Source of the DNA: Caldifarciminota bacterium 4484_100
GTDB taxonomy: Bacteria > Hydrothermota > Tepidihabitantia > SM23-42
DNA length: 12,191 bases
Direction: 5' to 3'
NCBI GenBank assembly: GCA_002049785.1
Contig: MUKB01000015.1
Coordinates: 1-12,191 of the forward strand
Made by a program: the position numbers and the translations under genes. Below the pieces are notes generated by a model that was not told where the DNA came from, searched no databases, and saw nothing but the letters and a program-made list of their open reading frames with translations. Of this stretch, positions 1-7,042 are shown one piece after another; positions within the stretch are counted from its first letter, which is position 1; each line of letters begins with the position of its first letter.

Positions 1-497
1 GGGAAACTTTTGATTCATATTTACTCGATAGATTTTACCCACCACTTCATGAATTTCCTGAACGGGATGAATATTTCCGACGCGCAGAAAATGGTGAATT
101 GCTCGTCCTTTCTGTTGCGCCACCCGATGAAAACCGCCAGCGAAGAAAAAATATTATGCAGCGAAACTGGATTTCCTGTCTATTAAGCGACCTTGTATTT
201 ATCCCCTACGCGCCTAAGGGTTCCAAGACATATACTACCGCTAAAAGGTTAGTAAAGGCTGATATACCGGTCTTCACGCTTGAGCATTCAATTGCTAAAG
301 AGTTACATCAGCTTGGTATCCCCGGGTTTAATCGTAAAACTGTCCGTTCTTTAATTGAACAAGCCGGTGCAAAAAAATACGGGAGAGAGAAGGTTCAAGA
401 AGTTGATGCTTCTTTTGAAGTTACACCATATAAGCCGCCAGAAAAGAGAATAATTCAGGGTGAGATAAAATTTGTAAAGGAGAATGAAGAAGAATAA
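1..497 (+). CDS. DprA/Smf-like SLOG (Rossmann) protein, C-terminal part
   Basis: The reading frame is open to the left edge of the window (first full codon at position 3), so this is the C-terminal part of a longer gene; the TTG at 99 lies inside the protein and is probably not the start. The visible part resembles the end of a DprA/Smf Rossmann fold. A hydrophobic strand (ELLVLSVAPP) is followed by an arginine-rich segment, RNxISCLLSDLVFIPYAPKGS, and then TTAKRLVKADIPVFTLEH. This matches the DprA pattern RNRIIAGLSDxVxVVEAxxxSGT followed by ITAxxALexGRxVFAVP. DprA loads RecA onto single-stranded DNA in transformation, but several DprA-like SLOG proteins have other or unknown roles. The tail of about 70 residues (TVRSLIEQAG, then a charged KENEEE end) is not a domain I recognise. 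The stop overlaps the polX start by 14 nt, so the two genes are probably co-transcribed. Family assignment is moderate because the N-terminal half is missing. Confidence 0.6.
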   Translation, partial: ETFDSYLLDRFYPPLHEFPERDEYFRRAENGELLVLSVAPPDENRQRRKNIMQRNWISCLLSDLVFIPYAPKGSKTYTTAKRLVKADIPVFTLEHSIAKELHQLGIPGFNRKTVRSLIEQAGAKKYGREKVQEVDASFEVTPYKPPEKRIIQGEIKFVKENEEE

Positions 498-2205
498 GGA
501 GCTTGCCCGGATATTCGACCGCATCGCTGATGCCTTAGAGTTTAAGGGCGCGAATGTCTTTAAGGTGGTCGCCTATCGAAAGGCGGCCCGGGTGCTGGAT
601 GAGCTGGTTGAGGATATTGAAGAGATACATAAAGCAGGAAAACTTCAGGAACTCTCCGGGATTGGAGCCGGGATTGCGAAGAAGATCGATGAGTATCTCA
701 GGACCGGGAAGATGAAAAAGTATGAAGAGGCGACTAAGGGTATTCCAGTCAGCCTGCTGGATATGCTCGATATACAGAATTTAGGGCCGAAGACCCTTGC
801 CTTAGTCAACAGAAAACTGAAGGTGAAAAACTTGAGCGATTTAAAGCGGGTTATAGAGGATGGTTCTCTGGCAAAACTTCCCCAGATGGGAGAGAAGAAG
901 GTTGAGAATATCAAGAAGGGGATAGAACTCTATGAACGGGCACAGGCACGCCTTTCCATTGCCCTTGCCCAGAAGATTGCTTCTGAGGTTGTAGATTATC
1001 TAAAAAGGTCGGCAAAGATAGAAGAGATTTCACCAGCAGGCTCTTTACGAAGATGGAAAGAGACGATTGGTGATATTGATATTCTTGCTACAGGGAGAGA
1101 TGGTGCTAAGATTATAAAAACCTTTACCAAATTTCCTGGAACAGAGCGAATTCTGGCGGCGGGTGATACTAAGGGTTCGATCATCGTTGAAGGTGGAATA
1201 CAGGTTGACCTAAGGATTGTCCCTCGCAAATCATACGGTTCAGCACTCCAGTATTTTACCGGGTCAAAGGCACATAATGTTCATTTGCGTAACATTGCAA
1301 AGCAGAAGGGGATGAAGTTGAGTGAATACGGCCTATTCAAGGGAAGAAGGTTTCGCGCCGGAAAAAAAGAAGAGGATATCTATAAGGCATTGGGCCTTGA
1401 CTACATCCCTCCAGAGTTACGCGAGGATCGGGGTGAGATTGAACAGGCCCAGATGCATAAATTACCAAAACTTGTTGAGGCTAAGGATATTAAGGGAGAC
1501 CTCCATATTCATTCTAAGTACTCTGATTCGAATGCAACGATTGAACAGCTTGCCCGCACCGCAGAAGGATTGGGTTATGAATATATTCTCATTAGTGACC
1601 ATTCACGTTCGGCACGATATGCCCATGGTCTGGAACTGAAGAGACTCTACAAACAGTGGGAAGAGATTGAGCGGTTGAACAGGAAATTTATCCGTATCAA
1701 AATTCTTAAGGGTATTGAGGTTGATATCTTGAAAGATGGCAGACTCGATTTTCCTGATAAAGTTCTTAAAGAATTGGACCTGGTTATTGCATCAATACAT
1801 CAGGGATTTACAAAGAGTGTAACCGAACGACTCTGTTCTGCAATGGATAACCCCTATGTAGATATTATCGGCCACCCTACAGGCAGACTTATTTCATCAA
1901 GGGAGGGCTATCAGGTAGATATCCATCGGGTTATTGAGTATGCAGCAAAGACAAAAACCTGGCTTGAGTTGAACGCCTACTGGGATCGACTCGATTTGAA
2001 TGATATCAATCTAAGGACCGCCCGCGAACTGGGGGTTAAAATTTCAATCGGAACTGATGCCCATTCTATTGAAGGTCTCTCCTGGATGAAGTTTGGAATT
2101 GCCACGGCGCGACGGGGTTGGCTTGAACCTGAGGATGTTGTAAATACCTATTCAGTGGATAGACTATTAAAAATGAGAAAAAGACTGAGACCATTTTTTC
2201 CTTGA
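484..2205 (+). CDS. polX: DNA polymerase/3'-5' exonuclease PolX
   Basis: Family X DNA polymerase fused to a PHP phosphoesterase; in other bacteria it fills short gaps in base-excision repair and has 3'-5' exonuclease and AP-endonuclease activity. At 573 residues it is full length (the Bacillus enzyme is about the same). Helix-hairpin-helix segments are visible near residues 56-65 (LSGIGAG), 97-103 (IQNLGPK) and 131-141 (LPQMGEK). The nucleotidyltransferase site shows G186-S187, D197/D199 (GDIDI) and the third carboxylate D242 (VDLRIV). The PHP domain shows DLHIHS (D339, H341, H343), D348, SDH (D372, H373), E412, H439, H464 and TDAH (D525, H527), so both active sites look intact. The N-terminus MKKNKELARIFDRIADALEFKG fits the family. 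AAAGGAG (476-482) lies only 1 nt before the ATG, unusually close, so coupling to the overlapping upstream gene is likely. The stop codon lies within the -35 box of the next promoter. Confidence 0.95.
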   Translation: MKKNKELARIFDRIADALEFKGANVFKVVAYRKAARVLDELVEDIEEIHKAGKLQELSGIGAGIAKKIDEYLRTGKMKKYEEATKGIPVSLLDMLDIQNLGPKTLALVNRKLKVKNLSDLKRVIEDGSLAKLPQMGEKKVENIKKGIELYERAQARLSIALAQKIASEVVDYLKRSAKIEEISPAGSLRRWKETIGDIDILATGRDGAKIIKTFTKFPGTERILAAGDTKGSIIVEGGIQVDLRIVPRKSYGSALQYFTGSKAHNVHLRNIAKQKGMKLSEYGLFKGRRFRAGKKEEDIYKALGLDYIPPELREDRGEIEQAQMHKLPKLVEAKDIKGDLHIHSKYSDSNATIEQLARTAEGLGYEYILISDHSRSARYAHGLELKRLYKQWEEIERLNRKFIRIKILKGIEVDILKDGRLDFPDKVLKELDLVIASIHQGFTKSVTERLCSAMDNPYVDIIGHPTGRLISSREGYQVDIHRVIEYAAKTKTWLELNAYWDRLDLNDINLRTARELGVKISIGTDAHSIEGLSWMKFGIATARRGWLEPEDVVNTYSVDRLLKMRKRLRPFFP

Positions 2206-2229
2206 CAAAATTTAAATTGTGTGTATAAT
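2202..2229 (+). promoter_or_regulatory. sigma70-type promoter for the beta-barrel protein gene
   Basis: TTGACA (2202-2207), a 16-nt spacer and TATAAT (2224-2229): both boxes are perfect consensus. The -35 box overlaps the polX stop codon. Transcription should begin near 2235-2237, giving a short leader with the Shine-Dalgarno AAGGAGG at 2238-2244. Among the protein-gene promoters seen here it is the only one followed by a ribosome binding site. Confidence 0.88.
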
Positions 2230-2248
2230 TTCACTATAAGGAGGTATG

Positions 2249-2764
2249 ATGAAGAAACTTTTGGCGCTAATGATTATTGCTGGATTGAGCGGTTTATATG
2301 CAGGTTCTATCGGTCTGGGTATTGCCTATGATGATTTTATGCATTCGGATTCTACAGTAAGTGCCTATCCATCAATAAGGGCTGATATAATGACCAATAT
2401 TCTGCCGATTCTTGGTCTGCGCACGGGGTTGGTGAATGTGGATATCAAAGAGGATGAAGCGGGTGGAACAATGTTCAGTCTTGGCACCGGTGTTTTTTGC
2501 GACCTCTGCCTTTTCATCCCTATGGCATCTTCGATAACACCATATATCCCTCTTGGTGTCTGGTATTTTAATAAGTATCAGGGTTTTGATATGTCACACC
2601 TTGCATTCAAGGGAGGCCTGGGTGGTATGATGGCGTTCGGTGGTATTAACGGATATCTGGAACTTGGTGTCAACTTTACAAGCGTCACTCCTGAAGGTGG
2701 TGAAAGTTCTTCGGACCATTGGTTCTATGGACAACTGGGTGTGAGAGTACCGGTGGGAATGTAA
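2249..2764 (+). CDS. Small outer-membrane beta-barrel-like protein with signal peptide
   Basis: A protein of about 171 residues with a typical Sec signal peptide: MKKLLALMIIAGLSGLYA, with likely cleavage after Ala, just before GSIGLGIAYDD. The rest is rich in Gly and aromatic residues and alternates in short amphipathic beta strands (GLRTGLVNVDI, ITPYIPLGVWYF, INGYLELGVNF, WFYGQLGVRVPV). This looks like a small OmpA/OmpW-type barrel of the outer membrane. I recognise no specific family, and the C-terminal residue is Met rather than the Phe/Tyr common in such barrels. ATGs at 2246 and 2249 are both in frame. The Shine-Dalgarno AAGGAGG (2238-2244) is 1 nt from the first and 4 nt from the second, so 2249 is preferred. 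The gene ends in two consecutive TAA codons. It stands alone between its own strong promoter and a terminator, which suggests a monocistronic and possibly highly expressed envelope protein. Confidence 0.7.
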   Translation: MKKLLALMIIAGLSGLYAGSIGLGIAYDDFMHSDSTVSAYPSIRADIMTNILPILGLRTGLVNVDIKEDEAGGTMFSLGTGVFCDLCLFIPMASSITPYIPLGVWYFNKYQGFDMSHLAFKGGLGGMMAFGGINGYLELGVNFTSVTPEGGESSSDHWFYGQLGVRVPVGM

Positions 2765-2779
2765 TAAGATTTTTCTTCT

Positions 2780-2811
2780 AAAGGGCGGGTTTTTCAACCC
2801 GCCCTTTTTTT
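2780..2811 (+). terminator. Rho-independent terminator
   Basis: A perfect 12-bp stem (AAAGGGCGGGTT at 2780-2791 pairing with AACCCGCCCTTT at 2796-2807) with a 4-nt TTTC loop runs into a T tract (2805-2811). It ends the beta-barrel gene. Read on the minus strand the same hairpin lies just past the 3' end of tRNA-Ser but is followed only by TTTAGAAG, so it would be a weaker terminator in that direction. Confidence 0.92.
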
Positions 2812-2812
2812 A

Positions 2813-2897
2813 CGGAGAGAGAGGGATTCGAACCCCCGATCCCTTTCGGGATACACGATTTCGAGTCGCGCGCCTTCGTCCACTCGGCCATCTCTCC
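2813..2897 (-). tRNA. tRNA-Ser (anticodon CGA)
   Basis: An 85-nt cloverleaf on the minus strand. The acceptor is GGAGAGA/TCTCTCC (7 bp) with discriminator G73, as is normal for tRNA-Ser. The D arm starts GCCGAGTGG. The anticodon stem is CGCGA/TCGTG with loop CTCGAAA, so the anticodon is CGA (plus strand 2861-2863), reading UCG. A long class II variable arm (ATCCC-GAAA-GGGAT) confirms serine. The T arm is GGGGG-TTCGAAT-CCCTC. CCA is not encoded. The gene is divergent from the pilus operon, and its promoter leaves almost no 5' leader. Confidence 0.97.
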
Positions 2898-2904
2898 AGC
2901 ACAA

Positions 2905-2932
2905 ATTATATTAATTTATTTATTATTGTCAA
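2905..2932 (-). promoter_or_regulatory. Promoter of tRNA-Ser
   Basis: On the minus strand: TTGACA (2932-2927), a 16-nt A/T-only spacer, and TATAAT (2910-2905), both boxes perfect. Only 7 nt (TTGTGCT) separate the -10 box from the first base of the mature tRNA, so the predicted transcript has a 5' leader of roughly 0-3 nt. Its -35 box is 11 bp from the -35 box of the divergent pilus promoter. Confidence 0.9.
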
Positions 2933-2943
2933 TCAAATCTGTC

Positions 2944-2971
2944 TTGACTTACGATAAATTCTGGATAGATT
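2944..2971 (+). promoter_or_regulatory. Promoter of the pilus/secretion operon
   Basis: TTGACT (2944-2949), a 16-nt spacer and TAGATT (2966-2971, 4 of 6 matches). The GTG start codon is at 2978, 6 nt after the -10 box, and no Shine-Dalgarno sequence is present, so the mRNA is predicted to be leaderless. It is the weakest match of the seven promoters read here, but its geometry is the same. Confidence 0.65.
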
Positions 2972-2977
2972 TTAGAT

Positions 2978-4396
2978 GTGGGTAGCATAGTTGGTCTGGA
3001 TATCAGTGATGAATTTATAAAGGTGTTTGAGTTCTTGCCCGGCGAGAATAGAATAAGCTGTGCAACCATAAGATTATCGGTGGGAGATACAGCCTCTTCT
3101 TGCAAGAGGGTCATTGAAATATTTGAAAAACTTAAACTATGCAGGGATAATATCGTTGTAAACCTAAGAGGCTCTTATATTTTAGCACGTAGTTATCAAC
3201 CTCCTCTTTCAAATAAAGCGGATTTTGAAGACTGGTTTGTTAATAATATCGAATCCCTGATACCTTCAACCCCGATTGATGATGTTGTCTATTCATATCA
3301 ACGGTTTAAATCCGGGCGTGTGCTTATCGCCTTTGCGAGATTGCAGCAGGTACGGCGTCAGCTCGATTTTCTTAAATCCTGTAATATTGCACCGCAGATG
3401 ATTGATGCATCAGCCCTTGCATTGTATAATGTTTTTAAGGAACATCCCTGGACAAAACAGCGTTCAGACTTCGGTATTTTGAACCTCGGTTACAAAAGAA
3501 GTGAACTTCTTCTTATAACTGGAGGTGAGCCCTACGGGGTGAATGAAATAGATTTCGGTGTTGGCTATTATAAAAAGGCGGAACTGAAAAATTTTGTATT
3601 GAGTCTGCAATCAGTGCTACTGAGGGTATTGTCCTATTATAAAAGAAGTGCGGGTCTGGAGATAAAAAAAATCATAATGACCGGTGATTATAAAAGGGTT
3701 CCAGGACTGAAAAAGAATTTGAAAGAGATAATGGATATGGATATTCAAACGCCGAATCCATTCAGATTAAAAAAAATTTCTTCAAGTGCAGGGTTAAAGC
3801 ACAACCCTTCATATACCCTGGCATACGGGCTTGCCCTGAAGGGTTTGGATTCAGAGGGTATAAATTTAATCCCCTATGAGGAACAACAGGCGCAGAAGAG
3901 GTTGAAATATCGGACGAGGATGAAACAGTTAGCAAAGAAAAGTTTGATCTATGCAGGTATTTCAGCGTTTGTGCTTCTTGCCATTATATTATTTTTCATA
4001 AAAAATAACCAAAAGTTTTCCAAGCTTATTGAAAAGCTCGAATTGAGGAGATCCACCTTTAATACCGTTATCAATGAGAATAGAGTTATCTCCGAGAAGT
4101 TATCGAAATTGCAGGAATTGAGCAGAAAAAGGGTTTTCTGGTCGGAGTTTTTATACCATTTGGGCAGCAATCTTCCGGCCGGCCTTTATTTTACCGAATT
4201 GAAATCGGATTTTCGTCTCGTTTCTCAGGGAAAAGAGGTGGTGAGGAAAACCACCGTACAGGTTAAGGGTAAGGCCAAGGATTATAAGGCGGTCTTGAAT
4301 TTCATAAAGGTTCTGGAGAAGGAGTATCATAATATTGTTATCGAAAGCATTAAAGGAGAAGGGGAATGTACCTTTACGATAAATTTAGAGATCTGA
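2978..4396 (+). CDS. PilM-PilN fusion (GspL-like) assembly platform protein
   Basis: A 472-residue protein joining two normally separate type IV pilus proteins. Residues 1-290 resemble the actin-like PilM fold: [11 protein letters not shown] (6-16), [15 protein letters not shown] (165-179) and [13 protein letters not shown] (232-244) correspond to the two phosphate motifs and the adenosine motif. Residues 295-300 are INLIPY, the cytoplasmic motif by which PilN docks on PilM. Then come a basic stretch, one transmembrane helix (about 323-341), a coiled coil (about 345-385) and a PilN-like periplasmic ferredoxin-type domain (to 472). The order matches GspL of type II secretion. Key ATPase residues look altered: the usual DIG of phosphate 2 reads NLG, and the GG of the adenosine motif reads GD. 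The start is GTG 2978, without a ribosome binding site, placed 6 nt after the -10 box. It is the first gene of the operon and overlaps the next by 31 nt. It should anchor the platform at the inner membrane. Confidence 0.85.
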   Translation: MGSIVGLDISDEFIKVFEFLPGENRISCATIRLSVGDTASSCKRVIEIFEKLKLCRDNIVVNLRGSYILARSYQPPLSNKADFEDWFVNNIESLIPSTPIDDVVYSYQRFKSGRVLIAFARLQQVRRQLDFLKSCNIAPQMIDASALALYNVFKEHPWTKQRSDFGILNLGYKRSELLLITGGEPYGVNEIDFGVGYYKKAELKNFVLSLQSVLLRVLSYYKRSAGLEIKKIIMTGDYKRVPGLKKNLKEIMDMDIQTPNPFRLKKISSSAGLKHNPSYTLAYGLALKGLDSEGINLIPYEEQQAQKRLKYRTRMKQLAKKSLIYAGISAFVLLAIILFFIKNNQKFSKLIEKLELRRSTFNTVINENRVISEKLSKLQELSRKRVFWSEFLYHLGSNLPAGLYFTELKSDFRLVSQGKEVVRKTTVQVKGKAKDYKAVLNFIKVLEKEYHNIVIESIKGEGECTFTINLEI

Positions 4397-4860
4397 TCGG
4401 TCACGGTGTTGTGAATATTGCAGTCCCCTGGTTTCTTATAGTAATTCTTTTATACCTTGCGGTCTTCACCTGCAGTCACAACCGGTCATTGAGATTGAGA
4501 ATCAGGAGGTTGAAACAAGAGATTAGTGAACTGGAGAAGATATCCAGCCAAGTAGAGGTAAGCAGAAAGGTCCTTTCATCACCTGATGAGAGGTTATCGG
4601 CCATCCTCAATACTCTCAATACCGCGGGTAAATGGGCAGGGATCGGATTGGGCGAAGTCGGAATCGGCGATGAACTGGAAAGGGATGGTTATTATGTTCT
4701 ACCCATCTCCCTTGTGATAAAAGGGAACTACAATCAGATTGGCAGATTTATCAACTGGATTGAACGTTGCGATAATAGAATTCAGTTTACCCAGATCCGT
4801 CTTGAAACAAAAGCAGGAAGGATTGTCTGTGAACTTAAAGGTGAATTTATAATACTCTGA
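4366..4860 (+). CDS. PilO/GspM-like inner-membrane platform protein
   Basis: A 164-residue protein with a short cytoplasmic N-terminus, one transmembrane helix (about residues 18-36, VNIAVPWFLIVILLYLAVF), a coiled coil (about 42-65, RLRIRRLKQEISELEKI) and a C-terminal ferredoxin-like domain. The latter contains YYVLPISLVIKGNYNQIGRF and INWIERCDNRIQFTQIRL, the beta-alpha-beta pattern of PilO. PilO pairs with PilN through the periplasmic coiled coils and ferredoxin-like domains; here the partner would be the PilN half of the upstream fusion. The start at 4366 is supported by AAAGGAG (4352-4358), 7 nt upstream, inside the end of the previous gene. The stop overlaps the next ATG in TGATG. Assignment rests on architecture and operon position rather than on a diagnostic motif. 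Confidence 0.8.
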   Translation: MYLYDKFRDLIGHGVVNIAVPWFLIVILLYLAVFTCSHNRSLRLRIRRLKQEISELEKISSQVEVSRKVLSSPDERLSAILNTLNTAGKWAGIGLGEVGIGDELERDGYYVLPISLVIKGNYNQIGRFINWIERCDNRIQFTQIRLETKAGRIVCELKGEFIIL

Positions 4861-5276
4861 TGATTAAGAAGTTAATACCTTTTTTCTTGATTATTGTTAT
4901 TCTCCTTGTGTGGTTTTTTATCTTTCAAAATATAAGAACAATAACATCATCCGTTCATTATAATAAAGACGAATACAAATCTGTAGCATCTGAAACACTC
5001 CCCAAATTTAAGTTTGTATATAAAGACCTTGCGCGGGATCCATTTATCCTGCAGAAGGAGAAAGAATCGGTTTCAGAACCGAAGCTTGATATTTCACTAC
5101 AGGGCATTGTTATCTCAAAGGGAGAGCGGCTTGCCCTCATCAAGATGTCGAATGATGTTGTCTATCCCCTGAGGCAGGGTGAACGATTTAAAGGCATAAA
5201 GGTTGAAAAGATAACCCGGGGGGCGGTCGTCATAAATGTCGAAGGTCGTCGTGAGCTCCTCAAACTGCAGGAATGA
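4860..5276 (+). CDS. PilP/GspC-like protein with HR-type domain
   Basis: 138 residues. An N-terminal transmembrane anchor (about residues 5-23, LIPFFLIIVILLVWFFIF) is followed by a linker and LARDPFIL, the short (R)DPF motif that typically precedes the folded domain of PilP and GspC. A small beta domain then runs LQGIVISKGERLALIKM, VYPLRQGERFKGIKVEKI, and AVVINVEGRRELLKL. PilP is usually a lipoprotein; this one has a membrane helix and no lipobox, as in GspC. The domain would link the inner-membrane PilN/O complex to the secretin in the outer membrane; no secretin gene is in the window. The start overlaps the upstream stop (TGATG) and no well-placed ribosome binding site is visible, so translational coupling is likely. 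The stop overlaps the next start (ATGA). Confidence 0.8.
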   Translation: MIKKLIPFFLIIVILLVWFFIFQNIRTITSSVHYNKDEYKSVASETLPKFKFVYKDLARDPFILQKEKESVSEPKLDISLQGIVISKGERLALIKMSNDVVYPLRQGERFKGIKVEKITRGAVVINVEGRRELLKLQE

Positions 5277-6589
5277 TAGGTATAGGTAAAGGGTCAACAC
5301 AATGTGTGAACCGAGGAGCTGCTCTGATATATGTGATTACCGTTTCATTTATCGCCTCGATTGTTATCAGCCTTATGGTCTCGAGATATCTCTATCAGTG
5401 CTATTCTATCAGGAATGAGTTCCGGGCAATCCAGAATTCTTATACTGCGGAGTCCGGGATAAAATTGGCTTTGCATAAACTGAAAGAAAAAAATTTTTTA
5501 TGGCGCACCGGAACATTGAATAATGATATCCCGATTATTGAGCGTCCGTTCTGGGGAAAGGATGATAGGGTTAGGATCTCGGTGGTCGACTATTTCGGCT
5601 ATCTGAAGATTGAGTGCGAGGCATTGAGTTTACCAAAGAAGTCCGCATCCGTGATAATCGCAGGCCAGATACCGGAATCATTAAGATACAATCTGATGCT
5701 TGCTTCAGAGAAACCTTTTGTGCTTGATCCGGAAAGCAAAATTGTTGGACGAATTAAATTGAATCAATCGCCTCAATATCGTGGTGGTGCTATTAATGCT
5801 ATCCTCGAAACCGAACCAGGCCTGAGACTGCCTGAACCTATCGTTGGCTCATTTAAAAATTCGATAATCTATCTAAAAAATCTACTTTCATCACCAGGTC
5901 GGTTTTCAATTGAACTCTTCTCTCCGCAGGTATTTTCTCCAGAGAACCAGTTGCCTCAGAATATGGTCTTTGTGAATGATGCGGTACTTATTGAGAATAA
6001 ATCAAGCTGTGCATTATGGTCAACAGGAGGGATAACGCTTGCCGCAACCGCAATGGTTCAGATATCCGGATATACCAGTTTGAATGGCGTCATTATTGCA
6101 GCAGTCGGTCCAATAAATGTTCTGGGTGATGTGCGGATAAGTAATTCTATTCTTTATTCGGAGAGCGCGATAAAGATAACCGGTCAGGCTACTATTTCCG
6201 GTGTATTCATCGCCCCGAATATTGAAATTTCTCAATCATCCCGCCTTGTAGAACCAGCTCTGCTCTATGCAGGACCGCCATTTAGTCGAGGGGTGATTAT
6301 GGTGGCAAGTGAAGAACCAATTCAGTGTAGTATATTAAATTTATGCACAGGAAATTTGATAATCAAAGAACCTGCCGAGGTTATGGGATTTATCTATTCC
6401 CGGGCGCCAGTTTCACTGGAGGGAAGATTCAGGGGCTTCTTATACTGCCAGGGGTTCTATGAACCATCTTCTGATACGACAAATACGAATATACTCCTCG
6501 GCACTATTGAGCCCCCTGATTATGATTGTTCCATTCCGATAATATTTTCTGAGATAAAAAAATTCAGGCCACTCTTATGGACCGATTGA
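5273..6589 (+). CDS. PilX/GspK-like pilus protein with beta-helix-like body
   Basis: A 438-residue protein. Its N-terminus has the shape of a PilX/GspK-class minor pilin: a short basic leader ending in RG (14-15), then a hydrophobic segment AALIYVITVSFIASIVISLM (16-35). It continues as an amphipathic helix with FRAIQNSYTAESGIKLALHKL (50-70), which is characteristic of PilX-type proteins. The Glu5 of typical prepilins is absent, as is usual in GspK/PilX-like members. From about residue 250 to 380 there are repeating short beta segments (GGITLAATAMVQISG, LNGVIIAAVGPINVLGD, SAIKITGQATISGVFIA, NLIIKEPAEVMGFIYS). These look like the rungs of a right-handed beta helix, reminiscent of bactofilin/polymer-forming domains. 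Such a body is much larger than a common PilX. The start overlaps the previous stop (ATGA) with AGGA just before it; GTG 5306 is an alternative. The end overlaps the next gene by 13 nt. It probably acts at the pilus tip or as a surface adhesin. Confidence 0.72.
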   Translation: MIGIGKGSTQCVNRGAALIYVITVSFIASIVISLMVSRYLYQCYSIRNEFRAIQNSYTAESGIKLALHKLKEKNFLWRTGTLNNDIPIIERPFWGKDDRVRISVVDYFGYLKIECEALSLPKKSASVIIAGQIPESLRYNLMLASEKPFVLDPESKIVGRIKLNQSPQYRGGAINAILETEPGLRLPEPIVGSFKNSIIYLKNLLSSPGRFSIELFSPQVFSPENQLPQNMVFVNDAVLIENKSSCALWSTGGITLAATAMVQISGYTSLNGVIIAAVGPINVLGDVRISNSILYSESAIKITGQATISGVFIAPNIEISQSSRLVEPALLYAGPPFSRGVIMVASEEPIQCSILNLCTGNLIIKEPAEVMGFIYSRAPVSLEGRFRGFLYCQGFYEPSSDTTNTNILLGTIEPPDYDCSIPIIFSEIKKFRPLLWTD

Positions 6590-6960
6590 GATTGTCCGTC
6601 AGTTACAAGAAATGTCTTTCAGGCTTTTCTCTGATTGAGATTCTGGTTGCCATTATTATCTTTGGTATCGTCCTTTTGCCGTTCCTCAGTTTTGTGTCGC
6701 ATCAGATTGCACGAGAAAGGAAGAATAAGGAACTCAGGAGGGCGGTTGGTCTTGCCCACTCGAAGATGGAGGAGGTGTTACTATTGCCTGATATTAGAGA
6801 TTGTGAGGATATTATCGATGATAAATTCTTGATTAAGGTTGATGTCCTGGATGGCGATAAGTCGGGCGAACCGGAGAATTTGGAACCGAGCGAAATTCAC
6901 ATTTCAGTCTATGATTTAAAGACAAAAAGGAAATATCTGGAATTATATTCCTTGAAATAA
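6577..6960 (+). CDS. Type IV prepilin-like protein (GspI/PilV type)
   Basis: A 127-residue protein with a canonical prepilin signal. After a basic leader (MDRLRLSVSYKKCLS) comes the peptidase site G16/F17-SLIE, with the conserved Glu at +5 (E21), followed by the hydrophobic helix ILVAIIIFGIVLLPFLSFV (22-40). The helix continues into ARERKNKELRRAVGLAHSKMEEVLLLP, typical of GspI/PilV minor pilins, then a short beta-rich C-terminal part (FLIKVDVLDG, EIHISVYDL). It should be cleaved and methylated by PilD, which is not in the window. It is the last gene of the operon on this strand. The sequence after its stop has six T residues but no strong hairpin, so the end of the transcript is unclear. Calling it GspI-like or PilV-like rests on the single-domain size and helix pattern and is tentative. 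Confidence 0.82.
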   Translation: MDRLRLSVSYKKCLSGFSLIEILVAIIIFGIVLLPFLSFVSHQIARERKNKELRRAVGLAHSKMEEVLLLPDIRDCEDIIDDKFLIKVDVLDGDKSGEPENLEPSEIHISVYDLKTKRKYLELYSLK

Positions 6961-7042
6961 TCTGTTTTTTATGTATTGAAGGTTGAACTTTTCAATATAA
7001 TCAGTTCCATCGTGAAGGATTTTAGGACCTGTCGATAAAAAA

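Noticed and set aside
1322..1639. A 105-codon plus-strand frame inside polX, and other frames within or opposite coding genes
   Set aside because: They sit wholly within well-supported genes in other frames, lack family resemblance, and have no promoter or ribosome site of their own.
6974..6997. TATTGAA/TTCAATA hairpin after the prepilin gene as a terminator
   Set aside because: The stem is only 7 bp and A/T-rich, the loop is 10 nt, and no T tract follows on the plus strand.
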